From assembly GCA_034509755.1 (NCBI GenBank), contig CM067549.1, forward strand, positions 29,532,001-29,596,000: a stretch of DNA of 64,000 nt, read 5' to 3'. A program made the position numbers and the translations under genes. The notes beneath the pieces are model-generated. The model saw only the letters and a list, made by a program, of their open reading frames with translations. It was not told where the DNA came from and ran no database searches. This stretch comes from Anisodus tanguticus (taxonomy: Eukaryota > Streptophyta > Magnoliopsida > Solanales > Solanaceae). Of this stretch, positions 44,009-55,560 are shown piece by piece; positions within the stretch are counted from its first letter, which is position 1, and every line of letters starts with the position of its first letter.

Positions 44009-44515
44009 TTTAATTTTTCTCCTTAAATCGCCGGTCTTTAATTTTTGTCTTTGGTACTTTAAGTATTAAAAAAGTGATCGAAAATATCCTTGACATCGAA
44101 AAAATAAAAAAAGAAATTCAAAATACTGGGTTGCATCCCAACAGTGTAAATAAAATCACAAGACAAGATTTTATAGAAACTATGCATATTCACCAAAAAT
44201 TGCATAAAAACTATGTCTTAAGGCATAATTCTGTAGAAATTAAGTTATCCTACATAACTATGCCTTGTCCGGCTAATTCTACAGAACTATGCAGGACAAG
44301 GCATAGTTTCTATGCAACTTTGGCCGAATAGACATAGTTTTTATGAAATCTTGTCTTGCAATTTTTTTTAACTCTGTTGGGGTTCGAACCCAGAATCTAT
44401 AATTTCGTAGACCAGTAAATAAAGAGTATTTTGACCCACAAATTTTCAGTAATGAAAAGTAGAAGTAAAAACTAAAAACCAGCGATTAGAGAGGCAAAAA
44501 TTAAAAACCAGTCCA
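44009..44515. mobile_element. Fold-back MITE with internal 15-bp hairpin
   Basis: The left end GGTGGTCTTTAATTTTTC..CTTAAATCGCCGGTCTTTAA and the reverse complement of the right end (GGACTGGTTTTTAATTTTTG..CTAATCGCTGGTTTTTAGTT) are imperfect terminal inverted repeats. Inside, AACTATGCCTTGTCC (44256-44270) and GGACAAGGCATAGTT (44294-44308) pair perfectly. GGGGTTCGAACCC near 44380 resembles a tRNA T-loop but no tRNA is around it. An 85-codon frame (44074-44331) across it is not protein-like. Confidence 0.75.
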
Positions 44516-44934
44516 CACGAAGGGCCATCCGCCCAAAAAAAAAGACGTGCCGACTCAAAATCTGGAACTTGTGGCCCGCCTCCAACAATTCCTTATGGAG
44601 CGAACCAAACTTAACCTCAATACATTCATTAAATCATTATAGTAATATCAACTAATTAATTATAGGCATGTTCAAATTGAACCCACTTGATCTTGTACGG
44701 CTGAGGTTGGGGTGGCAAACAAGATGATATGGACGGTTTGAAAAATGAGTTAAATAAAAATAGATCAATTATTCAAACCGTCCATATTTAACACGGATAA
44801 AAATGGATTAATACTGATCCATATTATCTAAAGTTACTTTAAAGATGTTGGCTTCATGTAGCTAATATGGAGAAAATTAATTTAGCTTGTCCACAAATTC
44901 AATCTCTAGTACATAAGTTGCACCTCATCATTTG

Positions 44935-45780
44935 TGGGAAGAATAGAACTTTAAAGTTTTCCAATGACACGACCTCCAAGAAAATATTTTTTGAAAAATA
45001 TCCACTCAAGCGCCACCATTCCCACCCCATTGCACCCACCCTCCACCACCTACCCCACCCACTCCCCAACCAAATCCCACCCCCTCCCAACCACCATCTC
45101 GAATGCACTTCATTTTCACTCATCCTATCCCACACCACCACCCACCCCAACCTCACTCCACCCCACATCACCGCCTCCCATTACTTCATCTATTTTATTT
45201 TACTTTTATAAAAAATAAAAAAATTCTTACCGCCACCATGCCCCATTGCCCTCCCAAACCACAATCCACCACCCGTCCCACACCAAATTTAACCACACAA
45301 ATTTCTCATTCTTTATAAATTTTTATAAAAGTAAAATAAAATTTATGAAGTAGCAAATTTGGGAGGGGTAGGGATGCGGGTGGGGGTGGGGGTGGGGGTG
45401 GGATGGGTAGGAGGATGGATGGTGTAGAAAACCAAAATAAAATAGTTTAAGAATTTTTTTTTTGGAGGGGTAGTGGGGAGTTGGGGTCAGGGTGGGGGGG
45501 GGGGGGGAGGTGAAACAACCAATTTTTTAGAGGGTGGTGGAGTGTGCGTGGGGGTCGGGGTGAGTGGTGTAGAAAATAAAATAAAAATTAAAAATTTAAA
45601 CAAAAACTTTTTTTTGGAGGGGATTCGGGGGGGGGGGGGAGTTGGGTAGTGGTGGGGTGGTTGGTGAAATGCCACTTGTGGAACTTGTTTTCCCTAGTGT
45701 TATTAAAGAAGTATTTTTTTCTTATTTTTAAGGAACTTATTTTACTAAAGTTGTGAATTTTATCAATTTTAGTATTTTAC
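44935..45780. mobile_element. Inverted pair of G-rich MITE copies
   Basis: The left half is C-rich (45010-45300) and the right half G-rich (45355-45670), the pattern expected from two copies of the G-rich MITE in opposite orientation. The end wording CACTTGTGGAACTTGTTTTC (about 45672) is shared with the copy at 33888-34274. A perfect 22-bp inverted repeat (45193-45214 with 45320-45341) joins the halves. The Pro/His/Thr-rich ORFs here are artefacts. Confidence 0.65.
45360..45660 (+). repeat. G-run tract with G-quadruplex potential
   Basis: GGGAGGGGTAGGG, then GGGTGGGGGTGGGGG repeats, and unbroken G runs of 13-16 bases at about 45494-45507 and 45629-45640. Sequencing or assembly of such runs is often unreliable. 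Confidence 0.85.
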
Positions 45781-45915
45781 CCATTAAGTTACCCATATTT
45801 TAAGTGGATAATATGGGTTGATCCATATTGAACCCATTTTAAATGAATGGATATCCAACTCATTTAAATGGGTTGCATCGGGCGAATATCCATAGTTTTT
45901 ACCCATTTTGTCGCT

Positions 45916-46260
45916 CCTAGGTTGAGGTATATAATTGCTCAATTATTTGTACTACATGGGAACAAGAAAAAGCTTTAGTAAAAATCCGTATACCCAATAG
46001 TATGCAGTTTACGTGAGAGCTTTGGTGCTACTTCAGATTTGCTTACCTGGAGAAAACAAAACCATATGTTGATGATGGTATCAATTTTGTCAAAGTTGTA
46101 AATTTCAAGAGAGCAAAAAGGCATCTCTCTCAAGAGGTTCTACTTCTGTTACTATTATTGGTATAAGTGAACTAATTAGCTCTATCATCCATTATCAATG
46201 GACGCAGTACGTAGATGAAAACGACAGGATCCAGCAATGAGTAAATTTTTCAAAAGGCCA
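45916..46260. other. Non-coding, nothing recognised
   Basis: No open frame or repeat is visible. It lies between two repeat blocks. Confidence 0.4.
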
Positions 46261-46357
46261 TTCAAGTATGCAAAATTATTTAGTAAACTCACTTAACTCA
46301 GTTTCTTGGTTATTCAAGTATGTGAGATTATTTAGTAAACTCACTTAACTTAGTTTC
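46261..46357. repeat. 52-bp direct repeat (MITE remnant)
   Basis: ATTCAAGTATGCAAAATTAT..TTTAGTAAACTCACTTAACT is repeated at about 46313 with few changes. The wording ('cattcaagt', 'cacttaact') belongs to a MITE type also hinted at by the ends near 46250 and 48880. The solo LTR at 46421 landed inside it. Confidence 0.6.
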
Positions 46358-46420
46358 ATATCAATAAAGTCATTCAAATTATGGGTTTTCGCTTGCAAAG
46401 TCACTCTAGCCGAATTTACA

Positions 46421-48859
46421 TGTAACGACCCGTTAAGTAATATTTTGCCTATTTTTCCTCCCTTCCCCTAGCTTCGTTATGTCATATTTGACTTGCAGAG
46501 ATAGGTGACGCGATTCCCGAGGCAATCAGATGGAAATAAAAGAAGATAATCTATGTTTTGAAATTTGGAAGTCCTAAGTTTGTGATGTTGGACTAAGAGT
46601 TGACTTTTGGAACGAATCCCGAGTGATTTGGGTGAGTTTTTGACAAGAAAGCAGACTTTTCCAAGTTCGTAAGTGAAGAGAAGAGTTTGGATTGACTAAA
46701 GTCAACATTGAGGGTAAACAAGTCTTTTTTGAATTTTCATCAATTCCATTAGGTCCGGAATATCGTTTATGACTTACTCGAGCCACTGATTCGATTTCTG
46801 AGATACTCAAGGTTATTTTGGACTCTTTGTTGGAAATCTAATTTTTAAGAGAATTGGAGTTGACCTTGGTCAACATCGGGTCAAGACGACCTTATATGAT
46901 GTTTGAGTGCACGAGCAGGTCCATTGCATCTAATCTGGTGTGTTTCAAACTTCAAATCGACCTTTGGGGTCTCGGTTTGGAGATCTTTTGGAAGGGGTTT
47001 TCAAGTTTCTTCAAGTTGGTTAGCTTCTAATCACTCTGTTATGATTACTTCATTGATTATTAAGGATCTCCATGCTAGAAATCATGATTTAAGTTAGAAA
47101 AATTGGCTGATGAACCCTAGGTTGAAAATGAGGAATTTTTCAATTAGTCATGAAATTGATGTTAGATTTAATTGATATTTGATATGTAGAATCCATAGAC
47201 CATGGGTAGACTAATTTTTGAATTGATTTACCATTTTGCCCTTCGAGGCTTGAGATCCTATTTTTGAGTGACTTTTTGGGTCAGGAATTTCCATATACTG
47301 ATATGGGTATCTACAGAATCATGTGTTAATGTATTATCCTTATTCTAATCTGGACCATTCAGAGGCTCTATAGAAGGGTAAGACTTCGTTGTGACCGTCA
47401 GACTTCTAAATCAGACAAGTTGAGACTTTCTTGACCTTAATTAAAGTATTGTAGTTGGTTTAATGAACTAATTAAGAGGGTATAATGGGGGATACTAAGG
47501 GGTCCTGATACTTGTGAGGTGATAAACACTTGTATCGAGTATCAGTGTTATGTTATGGGTGTTTGTGTAATTTTTATTGTATAATCCGGTCTGAATGCTA
47601 CGCATTGGGCACTAGCCGACAACATCGATTGATATTGTGTGTTGTGATGGGGCATGTGATCCTTTAATTGTTGAATTCTATGCTTATTACCTATCTTCTC
47701 TATGATTAATTGTTGTCATCACTCCTAAATACTCATTTAAAAGTAAAAAGTAAACTAAAGATCGAATCATATTGTTTAGTTGGTTAAAGGCTGAATCTTT
47801 ATAGCCTACCTTGATTAAAGATTGAATCTTTATTTCATATCTTGACTTCTTACCGTTGTGCATGTCATATTCATGCTTTATATGGTATCTCATGCATGTT
47901 ATATTTGCGGATACATATGCGGGATCCGAGGGGAAATGTTTTTGGTCGGATTGATGCATTAGATATGAGCTCGATTGGCTAGATACAGGTAAGGTGAGCC
48001 TAAAATTTGCTAAGTGATGTGATTGGAAATCTAATATTGGCTAAGGAACCCGAAGGAAAATGATTCCGAGTGGTATATGGACCTCGCGAGTCCCTCATGG
48101 GTCATGATTCATAGTATTTGAACGTGTGTGTATCAGTGACGAGAAAAAGGCTTAGCATTTACTTAACATTTGCATATCATTGATTCCTTGTTTGGTTGAC
48201 TTGTCTAATTGCTTATCAAATCATATTATCATGCCTATTTGACTACTTGAGCGAATTCATGGATTTAGAGTTCTCTTATATTGAATCTTGAACTTATGAT
48301 TTTTGGTTGTATCATTGTATCAGAGTAATAACGGTTAAGTGTGGAAGTCATATTCGAAAGACCAACCATCGTCTTTGTTTTAACTAGGTCGATTGACGAT
48401 GATGCTGAGTACACGTTGTTCGTTGTACTCACGCTACACTTACTGCATCCTTTTGTGTGCATATTCTGTTCTTAGCATGGGCGAATCTCGAGACTACGCC
48501 GGTTCCTGAGGAGACCATTCGGAGGATTCGGGGTGAGCTACTAGCATGATCCGTGGCACCAAATTCTTCATCTATCCTCATTTGTTTTTTTTTCTATTCC
48601 TAGACAGTTTATTTATTCAGGATATAGCAGAGACTTGTACATCTATTTAGCTCGTTCTTGTACTGGTGACACTATATTTTTGGATTTGTTGTACTGTTTT
48701 TGTATTTTTTATACTATGAGACTTATTAAAGACTTAAAATTGACTTGTTTAATTTTTCACATTGATTATCCTTAAGTAGTTATTTTTGATGGGTTGTGGT
48801 TGACTTACTGACTTAATAGAAGTTAGTGCCATCACGACTTAGTAAATTGGGCCGTGACA
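46421..48859 (+). mobile_element. Solo LTR of a Gypsy element
   Basis: It starts TGTAACGACCCG and ends GGGCCGTGACA, the characteristic ends of long LTRs of Del/Tekay-type Gypsy elements; 2,439 bp. No primer site follows, and no second copy lies in the window. The word GGATTCGGGGTGAGCTACTA with CTTCATCTATCC near 48527-48577 is typical of the R-U5 side. The target duplication is not exact (TTACA before, TTTTC after). The small ORFs inside are not genes. Confidence 0.65.
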
Positions 48860-48936
48860 TTTTCACTTCAGGTCATCTGAAAAATCAGGAAGAATAAATT
48901 ATTTTTTACGTCATGTAGCATAAACCATATAAATTA

Positions 48937-49154
48937 TACACTATCCGTTCCATAAAGATAGTCTTAATTTGACTAGGCACAAAATTTAAGAAATAAAGAC
49001 TTTTGAAATGTGTGGTCCAAAATAAACCTTAGTTATTAGTATGACCGTAAATCATCTCATAAAGTTCAATTGTTTCTGACTATAGAAATGTGCCAATCTT
49101 TTTGGGACAAACTAATAAGGAAAGTAAGACAATTTTTTTGAAACATAGGGAGTA
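48937..49154. mobile_element. Stowaway-like MITE
   Basis: The left end TACACTATCCGTTCCATAAA and the reverse complement of the right end (TACTCCCTATGTTTCAAAAA) match the plant Tc1/mariner MITE signature. Internal words TAATTTGACTAGGCAC and TTTTTGGGACAAACTAATAA are diagnostic. The length of about 218 bp fits the family. Confidence 0.8.
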
Positions 49155-49239
49155 CAATATTATAAAAGACCCAATCCTACGCTGATCTTTGTCTGGCGAA
49201 TTTCATTTCATTCTCGATGGGATTGGACCTAGCTAGACC

Positions 49240-49328
49240 TTTTTAGTATCAAATCTTGGCATACACTATTATACATTGTAAGCAAAGTTTGAATGAAGCA
49301 CGACTTGCTATACTTAGCATGTACAAGT
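49240..49328 (+). repeat. 89-bp direct repeat, left copy
   Basis: It reads TTTTTAGTATCAAATCTTGG ... CACGACTTGC ... CATGTACAAGT and recurs at 55924-56012 with about six differences. It lies just outside the 5' LTR of the Tat-type element. Confidence 0.85.
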
Positions 49329-49856
49329 GTATGGGGGTAGAAAACACCCAGAAGCATCAAGCGTAAACAAGAAGCTTTGTAGTTATGAAAGCTCTACCGG
49401 ATATTCACAACTGTCTCCCACTCCCAACAACTCCCGTCACATCAGCCAAACAAGTTCAGAGTGCCGTGGTGCACATGGGTATAGTGACGTCAGTGTGCTC
49501 GCATCACCATAATTCTCTAGGGTCATAATAGTCTAAGTTTTGTCTTATATATAGAAGACTTAGAAGGGAAAAAAGACACATTGTATTCTCTCTAAGCACA
49601 CATTTTGTAACTCAGATCTCTCTCAAGCTAGTATATGATTGTCAGTTTTGGCTCATATTCGATCCATAGTTTATTTTAAAATCTAAGCCATTACTCTTCA
49701 TTACTTGCTTATTCCTACTATTATCTTTAATATCATTCATTTGTAACCTTAATATCAACCCTAGACTCAATCAAGAAGGTCTCCGTATCGGATACGACCT
49801 ACTTGTCTTTAAATGTTTGAAATACAAATCTCTAACTATGTTTTGGGTAGATATCA
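49329..49856 (+). repeat. 5' LTR of the Tat-type element
   Basis: Its right border (TATCA) is fixed by the primer site and the matching 3' LTR end. It holds the bZIP palindrome TGACGTCA (49485-49492) and a TTATATATAG TATA box (about 49545-49554). The left border is uncertain because the 3' LTR is truncated. Confidence 0.75.
49485..49492. promoter_or_regulatory. TGACGTCA (CRE/as-1-like) site in the LTR
   Basis: This perfect palindrome is recognised by TGA/bZIP factors. It sits about 60 bp upstream of the TATA box, and the same site is kept in the 3' LTR (55568-55575), which suggests a stress- or hormone-responsive LTR promoter. Confidence 0.6.
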
Positions 49857-49873
49857 TTTTTACCAGAAAATAG

Positions 49874-49892
49874 TTTGGCGCCGTCTGTGGGG
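49874..49892 (+). promoter_or_regulatory. Primer binding site of the Tat-type element
   Basis: TTTGGCGCCGTCTGTGGGG is a standard Tat/Athila-group primer site. It lies about 17 bases past the LTR end, farther than usual, so a small insertion may separate them. Confidence 0.8.
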
Positions 49893-49902
49893 ATAGACAG
49901 TT

Positions 49903-51270
49903 ATGGAGTTGTCTCGATTCATAGCTGATTTTCTTGAAAACCATATAGATAACACATCACGAAAGAGAATCATGTCAGGTTAGAATAGTGTTGTTCGTGA
50001 CCTGCGGGAGATTGGAGAGGAACAAGTGCCCAGTGAGCATCAGGACCTGAAAGAATAGTCTAAGACGTCACAGACAAAATGGAAGTAAATAATAGCCCCG
50101 AAAGCAAGTAGGTCTGCAGATGAGGAAGATGTTCGAAGCCTTCTAGCGGAGAGCCGTGAGGCGCGACCTAGGGAGCGATATGCCAAGAAGAGGAGAAGAG
50201 AACCGCACTCCAATGTAGAGGGGATGTTAAAAGAAGAAGGCACCCCCTCGAAATCTGCACTGGCCACAATCCTGGCGGAAAACAATGCCATAATGGAGCG
50301 CATGGAGAAGTTCTTAAGATCTTTATCTTGGACAGCACCGGATTGCCACCCGACAAAAGCTGAGGAAGCCTCAGGAGCTCCCGATGCATCCACAACAAAT
50401 GTGGGAATGACAGAACCTGCGATGCCCGAATCGGATCTGGTGAGACTCGCAGAGCTAGAGAAGGAACAGGACGAAAGGATGAGCCAGATACATGGGGCCA
50501 CTCCTGTGTTAAAGGGAGTTGGAGTGAGGAAGTACGGAAAGATACCCTACAAAGAAGATGCGGATTCAGAGCCTATCCTAAAAAAGTTCAAAATGCTTGA
50601 CATACCCAACTATAATGGTACGACAGACCCGGATGAACACATCATGACTTTAGAGGCTGCGATCACTGGACATTACCTGCAACAACATCAAATGGAATCC
50701 GTTATGCTGAAAAAATTCAGCCAAACGCACACAAAGGGAGCACTCTCTTGGTATACACCCTTACCTGAAAACTATATTGATTCTTTTATTGCTTTTACAA
50801 ATGCATTTGTCAAAGCCCATGCTGGGGCCTAGAGGGTCAAAACCCACAACGCAAATATCTTCACCATGAAACAAAGTAAGGATGAATTACCCCACAACTT
50901 TGTGGAGCGCTTCCAGTGGGAGAGGATTAGCTACCTCCGATCTCTAAAGATTGGGCTGCTGTAGCATTCACTGACGACCTGAACACCGATAGTTCAAACG
51001 CGTCAAGAAAATTCAAAGAAATCTTAAAGGATTTCCTAACCAATTGTTGGAATGATGTGAATAACAGATATACCGCCAAGATATTGATAGAGGCCGATCA
51101 TGGGATTGGAGCTGGAGGAGGACAACAGGGCAGACCTTGTAATACCCCTTATATTGGCAAAGGGACCCTAGGGGATGGTACGAACCTTATTCAACTAGAC
51201 TGTCACCTAGGCATGAAGGTCGACCGAATAAACCAAGGTATGATCAAGGTCAGCCTAGAAGAGAAATAGG
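49903..51270 (+). pseudogene. Tat-type gag (broken)
   Basis: A first ATG at 49903 gives MELSRFIADFLENHIDNTSR then TAG at 49981. The main open part (50224-50832) holds ALATILAENNAIMERMEKFL, FKMLDIPNYNGTTDPDEHIM, QQHQMESVMLKKFSQTHTKG and ALSWYTPLPENYIDSFIAFT, the Retrotrans_gag signature of this lineage. It stops at TAG 50830, right after KAHAGA; the reading continues in frame as RVKTHNANIFTMKQSKDELP and then shifts. Confidence 0.85.
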
Positions 51271-52600
51271 AGTACCACAAAAGATGTGCGTCAATGACGT
51301 AGCGCCTCCAAGTGTGGCCTCCTACAACTTTAACATGGAGATTGTGGATCTAGTCATGTCCATGAAAAATATGAAAGAGGCCCCATTCCTGGAGGCAGTT
51401 CGGTCCAGCCCAAATAAATGAGGCACGAACATAGATCTTTGGTGAGAATTTCACGAAATCCCAGGCCATTTAGCGGAATATTGCAAACATTTGAGGTATG
51501 AGGTAGCAGACTTGCTAAGAAGGGGTTATTTTAAGAAATTCTTCAGTAGCCGATCCAAGCATGCCGGAAAAAAAGAGTAGAACTTCGCGGATCGATCAGC
51601 TTAGCAGGGAATGATCAATTTGATCACAGAAGGAACGATGGTAGGGGAAGTATCTCAAGCACAACATCTCGCATGCTCGCCTTCGTCTAGAAAAATGATG
51701 AGGGACAGGCCCGAAGATCCTATCATCTTCAACAAAGTGGAACGACAAAGCATCGAGAACCCATACACTGATGCTCTAGTGATTTTTGTTCAAATATTTC
51801 AATTTAACATTAAGCGCACACTCGTTGATCTAGGTAGCACCGTGAATGTTATGCAACTCCACGTAATCAAGGAGATGCATTTTACCAGGAAAGTGACCCC
51901 TATAGTGAAAGTTTTGACCGGCTTCAACCTATCTAGCGAAATTACCAGGGAACGGATTGAGCTGGAAACACATGTGTAGGGAGTGTTGATGAAATCCTTA
52001 TTTGATGTCCTCAAATGAGGAATGCCATATAATTTGGTAATTGGGAGGACTTGGCTACACGCCATGAAGGCGGTTCCATCTATTTTCTATCAGGCTATGA
52101 AATTCCTGATGCCTTGGAGGATAGATGAGGTACGAGAAGATGTCAAAGCTGACTCATCAGAAATCGTCCTGGTTGGTGGATGGGGTGACTCAATAAAAAA
52201 TGACAGCTAGCAATCATAAACGCTCAACTCTGGGATCAACTTCGAGGTCGAGCAACAACAGGATCCAACAGGAGCCCTCTGCCCAAAAGATTCGATAGAC
52301 AGAATACCTCAGGGGTTCGTGGCACTAGAAGAGTCAGATGTGGGAAGGTTCACAGCAGAGGATCTTGAGCTTACCTTTTGTCGACCAAATAGTCTCAGGG
52401 AGCAGGTATACATGGGCTTAGGATTAAAACCCGAGTTCAAGAAAAAATTGATTATGTTTCTGAATAACAATATTAACGACTTCACTTGGTCGGTATTGGA
52501 TATCATAGGTGTGTCCCCAGAGTCGGTCCTTCACAAGCTAAACATGGACCCAGAGTGTCAGCCCATTAAGAAAAAAAAGCACCCAGTGTCAGCAGAATAG
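51271..52600 (+). pseudogene. Tat-type gag end, protease and RT entry (broken)
   Basis: The frame 51611-51979 contains NIKRTLVDLGSTVNVMQLHV, where the aspartic protease site D-T/S-G reads D-L-G, a probable inactivating change. The frame 52022-52210 has MPYNLVIGRTWLHAMKAVPS, the conserved block after the protease. 52319-52600 leads to VLHKLNMDPECQPIKKKKHP, the entrance of RT. In-frame stops divide all three. Confidence 0.8.
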
Positions 52601-53700
52601 AGCCAATTCGTCAAAGAAAAATTAGCAAGACTCATCCAGTTATGAACGGCCCGAGAGGTAAAGTACCCCGATTGGCTAGAAAATGTAGTGGTACTCCCTA
52701 AGAAACCTGAAACCTTTCAAATATTTTTAAAATTGAAGGACGTAAATAAAGCTTTCCTGAGGAGCTCGATCCTATGCCCCGCCTAGATTTAGTAGTTAAC
52801 GCGGTGGCTAGGCATGAGCTGCTCAACTTCCTGGACGTATCCACAGGGTTTGGCCAAATACGGTTGAACCCGTTAGACTAGGAAAAGACTTTGTTCATAA
52901 CGGACCACAGAACTTATTGTTACACTATTATGCCATTCAATTTAAAAAATGTAGGGACTACTTTCCACCAAACTGACCCAATGAATGTTCTTCCATCTGC
53001 TGGGTCGAAGTGTGAAGATTTATTTAGATGACATAATCGTTAAGTCCCTGGGAATATAGGAACATGTTAGACATTTGCAGGAAGTATTCGAGATCATCCG
53101 AGAGCATAATCTCAAGCTAAATCCTGAAAGTTGTGCTTTCGGGGTAGGTTCTGGGAAATTCCTAGGCTTCGTGGTGTCCCACAAAGGAATTGAAGACAAC
53201 CCGAATCACATTCGGGCCATAGAGCAAGTACCAGAGGTACTCAGCAGTGCTTGAAAAGTGCAATGATTGACCGGAAGAATAATGGCCTTGGGAAGGTTCA
53301 TATCCAGATTGTCCAAACGGTGTTAGAAAGTTTTTAGCTTACTGAAGAAAAAGAAAGACTTCCAATGCACCCCGGAATGCCAACAAACCTTAAAGGACCT
53401 GAAAAAGTACCTAACAAAACATCCCCTGCTCGTAAAATCGGATGAGAGGGAACTACTACTTATTTACCTTGCTGTATTCGAAATCGATGTAAGTGTTGTG
53501 CTCGTTCGGGAGGAAAAAGGTACGCAATCTCCTATTTATTATATCAGCAAGGCCTTAGCAAATGTCAAAGCCTGGTACCCTCACCTTGAGAAGCTGGCTT
53601 TGACCCTAGTAGTCGCGTCTCGTAGACTATGGCCATATTTTCAATGTCACCCTATATGTGTAGTCACCACTTTCCCTTTATAGAACATATTGCATAAGCC
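52601..53700 (+). pseudogene. Tat-type reverse transcriptase (broken)
   Basis: VKYPDWLENVVVLPKKPE (about 52660-52715), HELLNFLD/V-type wording near 52815, KIYLDDIIVKS with an intact catalytic YLDD at 53021-53032, and HNLKLNPESCAFGVGSGKFL (about 53108-53165) are RT landmarks. ISKALANVKAWYPHLEKLAL (about 53546-53605) belongs to the RNase H/connection part. Stops and frameshifts are frequent. Confidence 0.85.
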
Positions 53701-53859
53701 TTAACTTTTGGTCCGGCTGGCAAGTTGGTCGATCGAAATCTGTGGATACGATATTACCTACCGCCCCCGAACTGCCATTAAATCTTAGGCCTTGGATGAT
53801 TTTGTGGCCGATTATAGCCCGGGTATGATGCCTTAGGCTCACACCGAGGCAGTTCGGAA

Positions 53860-54362
53860 AATCGAAGCTGCCTCCAAGGAATGGGTATTGTATACAGATG
53901 GGGCCACAAGAATGAGAGGCACCATGCTAGGGATTGTCCTTGTCGCACCCTCGGTGGGCCACAATAAGGCAAGCCATTAAATGTGTTTCTTTAACTAACA
54001 ATGAAGCCGAGTATGAGGATGAAATTGTAGGTTTGGAATTGACTCGGGGACTTAGAGTCGAATACATCGAGCTCAAGAGTGATTCGCAACTGAACATCAA
54101 TCAAATATTAGGTAAATACGAGGCTAAAGACAGCCAAATGCAAGAATATCTAAGTACATCTGCCACTCTGTTGGCTCAATTTCAAAAATTGAAAGTGATG
54201 CAAATCCTGCGAGAGATGAACTTCGAAGATGACGCCTTGGCCAACCTAGGCTCCTTGTCCGGGATGACTCAGGAAATATTAGAGTCCATAGTCCATCTCA
54301 TATGCTCCGTCCTGGACTCTCTCTTGCACGAGGTAAATTCTACCAGCCCCACTTGGGACTGA
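53860..54362 (+). pseudogene. Tat-type second RNase H domain (broken)
   Basis: LYTDGATRMRGTMLGIVLVA (about 53890-53950), LTNNEAEYEDEIVGLELTRG (about 53990-54050) and SDSQLNINQILGKYEAKD (about 54080-54135) are RNase H motifs with D, E and D in place. A second, plant-type RNase H after the connection domain is a known mark of the Tat lineage. Confidence 0.75.
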
Positions 54363-54559
54363 CAAAATGATATTATCAATTATCTACAGGCAGGGACTCT
54401 CCCGAAAGATACCAAGGAAGCTCGAGCATTGAGAATGAAAGCAGCTAGGTATTGCATGCATGAAGGGGAGCTGTACAGAAGATCTTACCTTGGGTCCTTA
54501 GCCAAATATCTAGGATCGGTAGAGACTGAGTACGTGATGCAGGAGATACACTAGGGAAA

Positions 54560-55545
54560 ATATAGAAATCATGCCGATTATGATTCATTAGGGAAAAAAG
54601 ATAACGAGGGTTGGTTATTACTGGACACGGATGGAAGAAGACACAAAGGCTTATGTACAAAAATGCAAGAAATGTCAGCTACATTCTCCGATAATACATC
54701 AACCTGCTGAACCCCTCCACTCGGTAGTGGTTCCGTGGCTATTCATTAAATGGGGAATTGATATCATAGGCCCGCTGCTAGGAGTTGTGGGGGACGTGAG
54801 GTTCCTGTTGATCCTAACTGACTATTTATCAAAATGGGTGGAATCCAAGCGTGCAAAAAGATTCATGAAAGGGAAGTCATAAACTTCATTTGGGATCATA
54901 TCATCTGCCGATTCGGGATACCAAAGGAAATCTCTTGTGACAACGGCTGGAAGTTCATGGTAAAGAAGGTTACTGAGTTCCTAAAAGGGTTGAACATCAA
55001 AAGGGTCACTTCATCGCTGTATCACTTATGTGCAAATGGACAAGCGGAGTCAACTAACAAGATTATCATCTAAAGCAATAAGAAGACGTTGAAAAATTCA
55101 AAAGGCAAGTGGGTAAAAGAGTTATCAGGGGTACTATGGGCTTACAAAACCACAACTAAAATGAGCACGGGGGAAACCCCTTTCTCCTTAGTATATGGAG
55201 CCGAGGCCTTGATACTTATAGAAGTGGGAGAACCCAACTTCCGCTATACTCAAACCACCGAGGAGTCTAATAAAGAAGCAATGGAAATAAGGATGGAGTT
55301 GTTGGAGGAACAGAAGGAGTTGGCTTTCATATGTTTGGCAGCACAAAAATAAAGAGTAGAGAGGTACTTCAATAGGAAGACGAGCTTGAGACATTTCAAA
55401 ATTGGGGACTACGTCCTCCGAAAGGTCACCCTCGCAACAAGGGACCCGAATGAGAGTAAGCTGCAAGCAAACAGGGAAGGACCGTACCGGATCATCGGAA
55501 TCGTGAGGAAATGAGCTTGAGGATGAGTCCGGAAAAGAACTAAAA
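54560..55545 (+). pseudogene. Tat-type integrase (broken)
   Basis: EDTKAYVQKCKKCQLHSPII (zinc-binding CxxC), FIKWGIDIIGPLLGVVGDVR, FLLILTDYLSKWVESK, FGIPKEISCDNGWKFM and GLNIKRVTSSLYHLCANGQAE give the integrase core with both catalytic Asp residues. The C-terminus (GEPNFRYTQTTEE, then VLRKVTLATRDPNESKLQAN) ends at PYRIIGIVRK near 55512, and the sequence then jumps into the truncated 3' LTR. Confidence 0.85.
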
Positions 55546-55560
55546 AATAGCCAGAACTTG

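Larger units (their letters stand above)
44711..45915. mobile_element. MITE interrupted by a G/C-rich MITE pair
   Basis: The left end GGTGGCAAACAAGATGATAT and the reverse complement of the right end (GGAGCGACAAAATGGGTAAA) are related terminal repeats of a plant MITE, with repeated ATGGATAT/ATGGGTT words near both ends. The left part contains a 16-bp perfect hairpin (44727-44742 with 44772-44787). The middle (about 44935-45780) is a separate insertion. Confidence 0.55.

Noticed and set aside
44378..44400. GGGGTTCGAACCC resembling a tRNA T-arm
   Set aside because: No acceptor stem, D-arm or anticodon arm can be folded around it; it sits within a MITE.
44867..45675. Several Pro/His/Thr-rich ORFs on both strands
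   Set aside because: They come from the C-rich and G-rich halves of MITE copies.
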